The notes below the pieces were generated by a model. It worked only from the letters and a program-made list of their open reading frames with translations, did no database searches and was not told the DNA's origin. From JASFQI01 sp050115555 (GTDB lineage: Bacteria > Desulfobacterota > DSM-4660 > Desulfatiglandales > HGW-15), in assembly GCA_050115555.1 (NCBI GenBank), contig JASFQI010000176.1, positions 1 through 9,864 on the forward strand: 9,864 nucleotides of DNA, read 5' to 3'. Made by a program: the position numbers and the translations under genes. Each line of letters starts with the position of its first letter. Position 1 is the stretch's first letter. Shown one piece after another: positions 5,738 through 9,864 of this stretch.

Positions 5738-6718
5738 TCAGGGGCGGATCCCCATCTTATGGCGGACCTCATCCATGGTTTCAGAGGCGATCTCCCTGGC
5801 CTGCTTTGCACTTTCGTTCAGGAAATCATGGACAATATTCGGATGTGCAACCAGCTCTTGATATCGGTTCCGAATGGGCTCAAGGGACCTTGAAAGGTGC
5901 TCATGCAGGATCTTCTTGCAGTCCACGCATCCGATCTCCGCCTTCCGGCATGCATCATGACATTCCTGTCTGATGTCTTCCGGTGTAAAAAACCCGTGAT
6001 AGGAAAAGATATTGCATAGCTCAGGGCGACCGGGGTCTGTCCGCTTGACCCGCTGGACATCGGTCTTTGCGGGCGCCAGCTTCTTCCATAGGACTTCCGG
6101 TGAGTCCAACACGCCGATGTAGTTCTTCAAGCTCTTGGACATCTTGTTCTCGCCGTCCAGCCCCAAGACTCGAGCCGGCTTACCGCAGGGCTCGGGCTCG
6201 GGAAATGTCTCCCCAAACCTCTTGTTGAAACGCCGGGCGATCTCCCTGGCGAACTCCAGGTGCTGAAACTGGTCTTCCCCTACAGGCACGAGGGACGCCT
6301 TGTAAACCAGGATATCCGCCGCTTGAAGGATCGGGTAATTGAGAAGGCCCGCGTTGATGTTGGCCTCGTGCTGGGCCGATTTTTCTTTGAACTGCGTCAT
6401 ATTGGTCAGGCGTCCCACCATGGCGCAGGATGCAAAGATCCAGTTCAGCTCCATGATTTCCGGGATGTGGGACTGAATGACAAGACGGCATGTGCCGGGT
6501 TCCAAGCCACAGGCGATGTTGACCATGGCGGCATTGATAATATTCTGCTGAAATCCGCTGACATCGTAATCAATGGTGATGGCATGGTAATCCACGATCA
6601 CGAAAAAGCATTCGTGGTCCTTGGTCATCTCCACCCACTGACGCAAGGCCCCGAGGTAATTTCCTATATGGATGTCTCCTGTAGGTTGAATCCCGCTCAT
6701 GACTTTCGCATTTTCCAT
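5738..6718 (-). CDS. trpS: Tryptophanyl-tRNA synthetase
   Basis: 326-residue class I aminoacyl-tRNA synthetase that charges tRNA-Trp in the cytoplasm. The HIGH-type motif is PTGDIHIGN (12-20) and KMSKS is at 192-196; length is normal for bacterial TrpRS. The ATG at 6718 has AAGGAG (6725-6730) 6 bases upstream. The frame stays open to 6883, but that extension has no family similarity and no Shine-Dalgarno. The anticodon-binding region carries C235, C257, C264 and C267, spacing C-x21-C-x6-C-x2-C, nearly the C-x22-C-x6-C-x2-C that binds a [4Fe-4S] cluster in Thermotoga maritima TrpRS; an Fe-S cluster is therefore likely. Codon use is less GC-rich than in the flanking genes (one 60-base line counted at 52% GC against 65-72% in neighbours), suggesting a different origin. 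It ends at a strong terminator, so it does not run into lexA. Confidence 0.97.
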   Translation of the reverse strand: MENAKVMSGIQPTGDIHIGNYLGALRQWVEMTKDHECFFVIVDYHAITIDYDVSGFQQNIINAAMVNIACGLEPGTCRLVIQSHIPEIMELNWIFASCAMVGRLTNMTQFKEKSAQHEANINAGLLNYPILQAADILVYKASLVPVGEDQFQHLEFAREIARRFNKRFGETFPEPEPCGKPARVLGLDGENKMSKSLKNYIGVLDSPEVLWKKLAPAKTDVQRVKRTDPGRPELCNIFSYHGFFTPEDIRQECHDACRKAEIGCVDCKKILHEHLSRSLEPIRNRYQELVAHPNIVHDFLNESAKQAREIASETMDEVRHKMGIRP

Positions 6719-7056
6719 GGACTGCTCCTTATGACTCGTTTTTTCCGCACCCTGCCGCCTGCATAAAGATGCCGCGCCCGGCGTGTTCATCCCCCTGCGG
6801 CCCTTCGTGGATCCACCTGCGACCCCGCTCACTGCACGGATAGGGGATCCGCTGTCAGAGGCGTGCCCGGATCGCGTTGCCACCCAGGCTCCCCCCTCGA
6901 GGAAATCTCGTACTTAACGTATCCCGGTTCGTCCTTCGAGGCAACAATGAAGATCCGTTCCGGGCTCACTTGAGACGGTCGTGCAGGATGGGGAGACAAT
7001 CGTCCAAAAGGGAACGTATATTGTGTTGAGGCCGGGCGGAAACGCCCGGGCCCCGG
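6719..7056. other. 338-base gap between gltS and trpS; possible trpS leader
   Basis: Past the gltS hairpin I see no convincing gene. On the minus strand GGGTGGCAACGCG (6873-6885) resembles the conserved T-box element of aminoacyl-tRNA-synthetase leaders and could fold as GGG, a 7-base bulge, GCG, a loop, then CGCCTC (ending at 6858), as T-box antiterminators do. A competing hairpin, GATCCG/CGGATC (6867-6872 with 6845-6850), overlaps it. No Trp-specifier stem I and no U-tract terminator were recognised, so this is only a candidate. No good sigma-70 promoter stands out; trpS may depend on read-through or on a promoter I cannot identify. Confidence 0.3.
7032..7049 (-). terminator. GC-rich hairpin after gltS
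   Basis: Just downstream of the gltS stop codon the minus strand reads CCGGGCG-TTTC-CGCCCGG, a perfect 7-base stem with a 4-base loop. No T-tract follows, so it may act as a weak or factor-assisted terminator or as an mRNA 3' stabiliser rather than a classic intrinsic terminator. Confidence 0.45.
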
Positions 7057-8421
7057 TCAGGTCGCGGCTTCCTGCCACCTGGAAACAAAGCGGAGCAGCA
7101 CCAGGGCCACGGCCATGATCGCCGCAAAGACCCCCACGGTCGCCGCCGTGCTCCACTCCCACCAGAGCGGGCCGTTCACCAGGACCGTGCACCCCCCGAT
7201 CACGGGCAGGGCAAAGACATTCATCACGGCGATGTCCACGGCCACGGGCGTGCGGAACTCCGGGTCTGCGATGCGAAGGAGGAGCAGGCCGCAGGAGACC
7301 GTGCCGGTCACCGTGCCGAACATCGCGGCGGTCCGTTCCAGGGAGTAGGCGCCGGATCGCCTGCCCAGGGCCACGACCACGGCCGTGGTGACGATGCCGT
7401 TGACCAGGGCGATCACGGCCACCGGCACGAGATAGTCGCGCAGGATCGGCAGCTGGATGGCCGTCACCGTGGTCACGATGAGAAAATCCACAGCCGCTCC
7501 GGTAATCCGCCGCTGAACCCCCGAATCCACCAGGTGATCCACGCGAATCCCGCCCATAAGCCCTCGGACGCCCAGGGCCGCGGCCAGGCCGAAAAAGAAA
7601 AAGAACCCCCAGAGGATCCGCCCGGCATCGGGCGGGAGCAGGCCGGCCAGGAATCGGACTCCGCCGTACGTGATGAGGTAGACAAGCCCGACCAGGGCCG
7701 CCTGAAAGGCCAGGGAGTCCGTGTTGCCCCCGTGGAGCATGAGCGTGCCGGCCGACCCGCCCTTTTCTCCCCGGGCAAAGAGGCCGGTGAGGAGCTCCCG
7801 CGGCAGCTCGGCCGGACCTCGGTCCGACCATCCCTTGCGCAGGCCGCGGTTCACCAGGGGTACGCCCACGAAAAACGAGAAGAGGTACCCGATGGTGGCA
7901 AAGGATAGACCGATGGTGGCGGCATGCTGAAATCCCAGGGTCTCCCAGACCTTTCCCAGGGACAGGGCCTGCCCCGGCCCCTCGTTGAATCCCAGGGGAA
8001 CGAGGAACCCGAAGGTGGGAAAGAGCTTCAGGCCGACCAGGCCGAAACCGATTACCAGGAGCCCTCCCAGGACGGCCTGAAGCGGGAATGTGACTCCCTG
8101 GAGCAGGGCCATCCAGAGGGGTCCCTTGAGCCGTGCGCGTTTTCCTGCAGGCCGCTTCACCCGGGGATCGGACCGGGTGAGGCCCACGGAGATGAACGAG
8201 ACGTTAAAGGCATGGTAGGCCATCGTCTCCAGCACAGAGGAGGAGACCGACACCACGCCCGTGCTCACCAGAATCAGGCCCAGCAGCCCCCCCAGGAGAC
8301 ATCCCGGGAAGAGGAGCCGTTGAAAGGCCGGCACAACAGCCCGAAGAAACACGCCCGCCAGGAGCATCAGACCGAGGAACCCGAAAATCAAGAGCGGTTC
8401 GAACGAAAAGGGACTCTCCAT
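7057..8421 (-). CDS. gltS: Sodium/glutamate symporter family (ESS, GltS-like) transporter
   Basis: 454-residue, very hydrophobic inner-membrane protein with roughly ten or more membrane segments in two halves. Each half has a Gly-rich putative re-entrant loop: GFNEGPGQAL (144-153) and GTVTGTVSCGLLLLRIADPE (369-388). These signatures and the overall layout match the glutamate:sodium symporter family (ESS), which takes up acidic amino acids with sodium. A polar loop (about 191-225) links the halves. The ATG at 8421 has GGGAGG (8428-8433) 6 bases upstream. The decarboxylase gene ends 43 bases upstream, so the two are probably co-transcribed and the carried substrate may be that of the decarboxylase. 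Substrate and coupling ion are inferred from the family; the gene symbol is tentative. Confidence 0.75.
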   Translation of the reverse strand: MESPFSFEPLLIFGFLGLMLLAGVFLRAVVPAFQRLLFPGCLLGGLLGLILVSTGVVSVSSSVLETMAYHAFNVSFISVGLTRSDPRVKRPAGKRARLKGPLWMALLQGVTFPLQAVLGGLLVIGFGLVGLKLFPTFGFLVPLGFNEGPGQALSLGKVWETLGFQHAATIGLSFATIGYLFSFFVGVPLVNRGLRKGWSDRGPAELPRELLTGLFARGEKGGSAGTLMLHGGNTDSLAFQAALVGLVYLITYGGVRFLAGLLPPDAGRILWGFFFFFGLAAALGVRGLMGGIRVDHLVDSGVQRRITGAAVDFLIVTTVTAIQLPILRDYLVPVAVIALVNGIVTTAVVVALGRRSGAYSLERTAAMFGTVTGTVSCGLLLLRIADPEFRTPVAVDIAVMNVFALPVIGGCTVLVNGPLWWEWSTAATVGVFAAIMAVALVLLRFVSRWQEAAT

Positions 8422-8464
8422 GAAACGCCTCCCGGTTTGCAGGTGTTGTTGTGCGTTGGGGATC

Positions 8465-9864
8465 CTACTCTTCTTCAGGCCGAAAGATCTCGTTCACAAA
8501 GGCCGTGAGCAGCCGCTCGCGAAGCTCCCCAGGAAGGGCGTTCAGGGCGCGGTTGATTGCGGCCATCTCCCAGGGCAGGCCGTTGCTTCGAAGGCCTGCG
8601 GCATCCAGGATGCGCGAAAGCCCCTCGTCGTCGAGCTCGGCCGGGTCCAGGTCGGCCAATCCCTCCTCGAGCCCGGGGGGGAGCCCTGAAGTGTCACCGG
8701 CCTTGGCCGCTTCCACCGCTTCTGCCAGGTCCTCGAGAAAGGCATCCTCCCGGCCCACGTTGGACGCGTTGATGGAAAGGTGCACGTGCGCCGGGGAGTT
8801 GTCGTAGGCAAACGCGGGCTGTATGTACCATCCGCGGCGGGCCATCTCGTCCACCACGCGAAAGACATCCACCGTGTCCGACGTGAACGCCAGGAGGCAC
8901 ATGTCGGGACGGGTGGTGATTCGGAGGTCCTCCATGCGCTCGATCCCCTCCAGAATCCGGTGGGTGGCCTCGAGCTTTCGCCTGGCGATCTCCAGATATC
9001 CCTCGTCGCCCACGAAGTGGAGCACGGCCCAGGCCGCGGCCATGGGTCCGCCCGGCTTGCTGCCCTGGACCGCATTGTTCACCACGGAGTAACCTGCCCA
9101 ACGGGAACACGCGAAGACCTGGTGCTTTCGCAGGCCTGCGTCCCGGTAGAGCACGAGGGAGGCCCCCTTGGGCGTGTAGGCGTACTTGTGGAGATCCACG
9201 CTCAGGGACGTCACCCCCGGGACACTGAGGTCGAAATCAGGCACGGGGTGGCCCAGCCGGCGGAAGTAGGGCAGCATGAACCCGCCCATACAGGCATCCG
9301 AGTGAAGCAGGAGGCCCCTTTCCCGTGCGAGCTCGCCGAGCTCCCGGATCGGGTCCACCACGCCGTGTGCATAGGAGGGTGCGGATCCGACCAGAAGAAT
9401 CGTATTCGGCGTGATCGCCTCCCGGACGCGGTCCACGTCGGCGCGAAAGGTCTCCCCGTTCACAGGCGCCTGCACCACTCGAACGCCCAGGTAATGGGCC
9501 GCCTTGTGAAAGGCGGCGTGGGCCGTGACCGGCAGGATCATCTCCGGCTCATGGACCTCCGGGCGTTTCGCCCGGCAGAAGTCCCGGGACGCCTTGACCG
9601 CCAGCATGATGCTCTCGGTGCCTCCGCTGGTGAAGTTCCCCACGGTTCGCGGGCCGCCCCCGAGATGGCCCGCCGCCATGGCCACGAGCTCGTTCTCCAG
9701 GCGAAGCAGGCTCGGAAACGCCGTGAAATCCAGGCCGTTCTCCGAGAGAAACGCGCCGTAGGCCTCCTTGGCCACCTCCATGACCTCCCGCCCCGGATCG
9801 AACACATACCCGAACATGCGTCCGGATCGCCAGTCGAGGTCCTGCGCTCGAAATGCCTCCAGCC
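8465..9864 (-). CDS. Group II PLP-dependent decarboxylase / sphingosine-1-phosphate lyase-like (5' end beyond window)
   Basis: 466 residues are visible; the frame runs out of the right edge. An internal Met (base 9817) is not the start, since the upstream codons still read family sequence (DLDWRSGRMFGYVFDPG). Numbering from that Met: TSGGTESI (63-70) for phosphate/cofactor binding, His100 in TAHAAFHKA for ring stacking, Asp174 in HSDACMGGF for the pyridine nitrogen, and the Schiff-base Lys211 in SVDLHKYAYTPKG. This is the fold type I, group II decarboxylase family; the region around Lys211 is closest to bacterial sphingosine-1-phosphate lyases, but relatives decarboxylate tyrosine, aspartate or glutamate. 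All catalytic residues are intact. The gltS-like gene follows 43 bases downstream, hinting at an amino-acid substrate, which cannot be settled from sequence alone. Confidence 0.85.
   Translation of the reverse strand, partial: LEAFRAQDLDWRSGRMFGYVFDPGREVMEVAKEAYGAFLSENGLDFTAFPSLLRLENELVAMAAGHLGGGPRTVGNFTSGGTESIMLAVKASRDFCRAKRPEVHEPEMILPVTAHAAFHKAAHYLGVRVVQAPVNGETFRADVDRVREAITPNTILLVGSAPSYAHGVVDPIRELGELARERGLLLHSDACMGGFMLPYFRRLGHPVPDFDLSVPGVTSLSVDLHKYAYTPKGASLVLYRDAGLRKHQVFACSRWAGYSVVNNAVQGSKPGGPMAAAWAVLHFVGDEGYLEIARRKLEATHRILEGIERMEDLRITTRPDMCLLAFTSDTVDVFRVVDEMARRGWYIQPAFAYDNSPAHVHLSINASNVGREDAFLEDLAEAVEAAKAGDTSGLPPGLEEGLADLDPAELDDEGLSRILDAAGLRSNGLPWEMAAINRALNALPGELRERLLTAFVNEIFRPEEE

Noticed and set aside
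6719..6883. An N-terminal extension of TrpRS by 55 residues
   Set aside because: The shorter start at 6718 has AAGGAG at proper spacing and begins exactly where TrpRS proteins begin; the extension has no TrpRS similarity.
6829..6969. A 46-codon GTG-start reading on the minus strand upstream of trpS with fairly gene-like composition (contains ERIFIVASKDEPGYVKY)
   Set aside because: No Shine-Dalgarno, a rare start codon and no recognised family. It overlaps the T-box-like element. It may be a gene remnant, but I cannot support it.
6914..7831. A 305-codon minus-strand frame overlapping gltS
   Set aside because: Out of phase with the clear membrane transporter frame; its Arg/Gly/Pro-rich sequence is a shadow.

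Overview
The window is GC-rich and every gene I can support lies on the minus strand, so the genes read from right to left. It suggests a high-GC Gram-negative bacterium. The lexA / inactive Y-family polymerase / DnaE2-type polymerase cluster and the intergenic repeat families would fit Desulfobacterota (former Deltaproteobacteria), but that placement is inference, since no rRNA or other marker gene is present.

Right part (9864 to 7032): the C-terminal ~90% of a group II PLP-dependent decarboxylase of the sphingosine-1-phosphate-lyase type (its start lies outside the window). It is followed after 43 bases by a GltS-type sodium/glutamate symporter gene and a GC-rich hairpin. The two look like an operon joining a decarboxylase and an amino-acid transporter.

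Middle (7031 to 5644): a 338-base leader/intergenic stretch with a T-box-like 13-mer, then trpS (tryptophanyl-tRNA synthetase, visibly lower in GC than its neighbours and carrying a four-cysteine Fe-S-type motif), closed by a clear intrinsic terminator.

Left part (5643 to 1): an SOS mutagenesis cassette. lexA has a strong promoter overlapped by two palindromic sites of the form ACT-N3-AGT, probably LexA operators. A 122-base AT-rich spacer with six TGANCTA heptamers separates lexA from an ImuB-like Y-family protein that has lost its catalytic acidic residues but keeps a beta-clamp-binding motif. A 773-base non-coding stretch full of repeats then separates imuB from a DnaE2/ImuC-type DNA polymerase III alpha subunit, whose 3' end runs out of the window. 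No imuA is visible. Expected logic: LexA represses the cassette; after DNA damage the ImuB scaffold brings the DnaE2-type polymerase to the sliding clamp for error-prone lesion bypass.

Most interesting points: the imuA-less mutasome with a dead Y-family scaffold, the unusual paired LexA-type operators, the heptamer-rich lexA-imuB spacer, and the repeat-filled gap in front of dnaE2.
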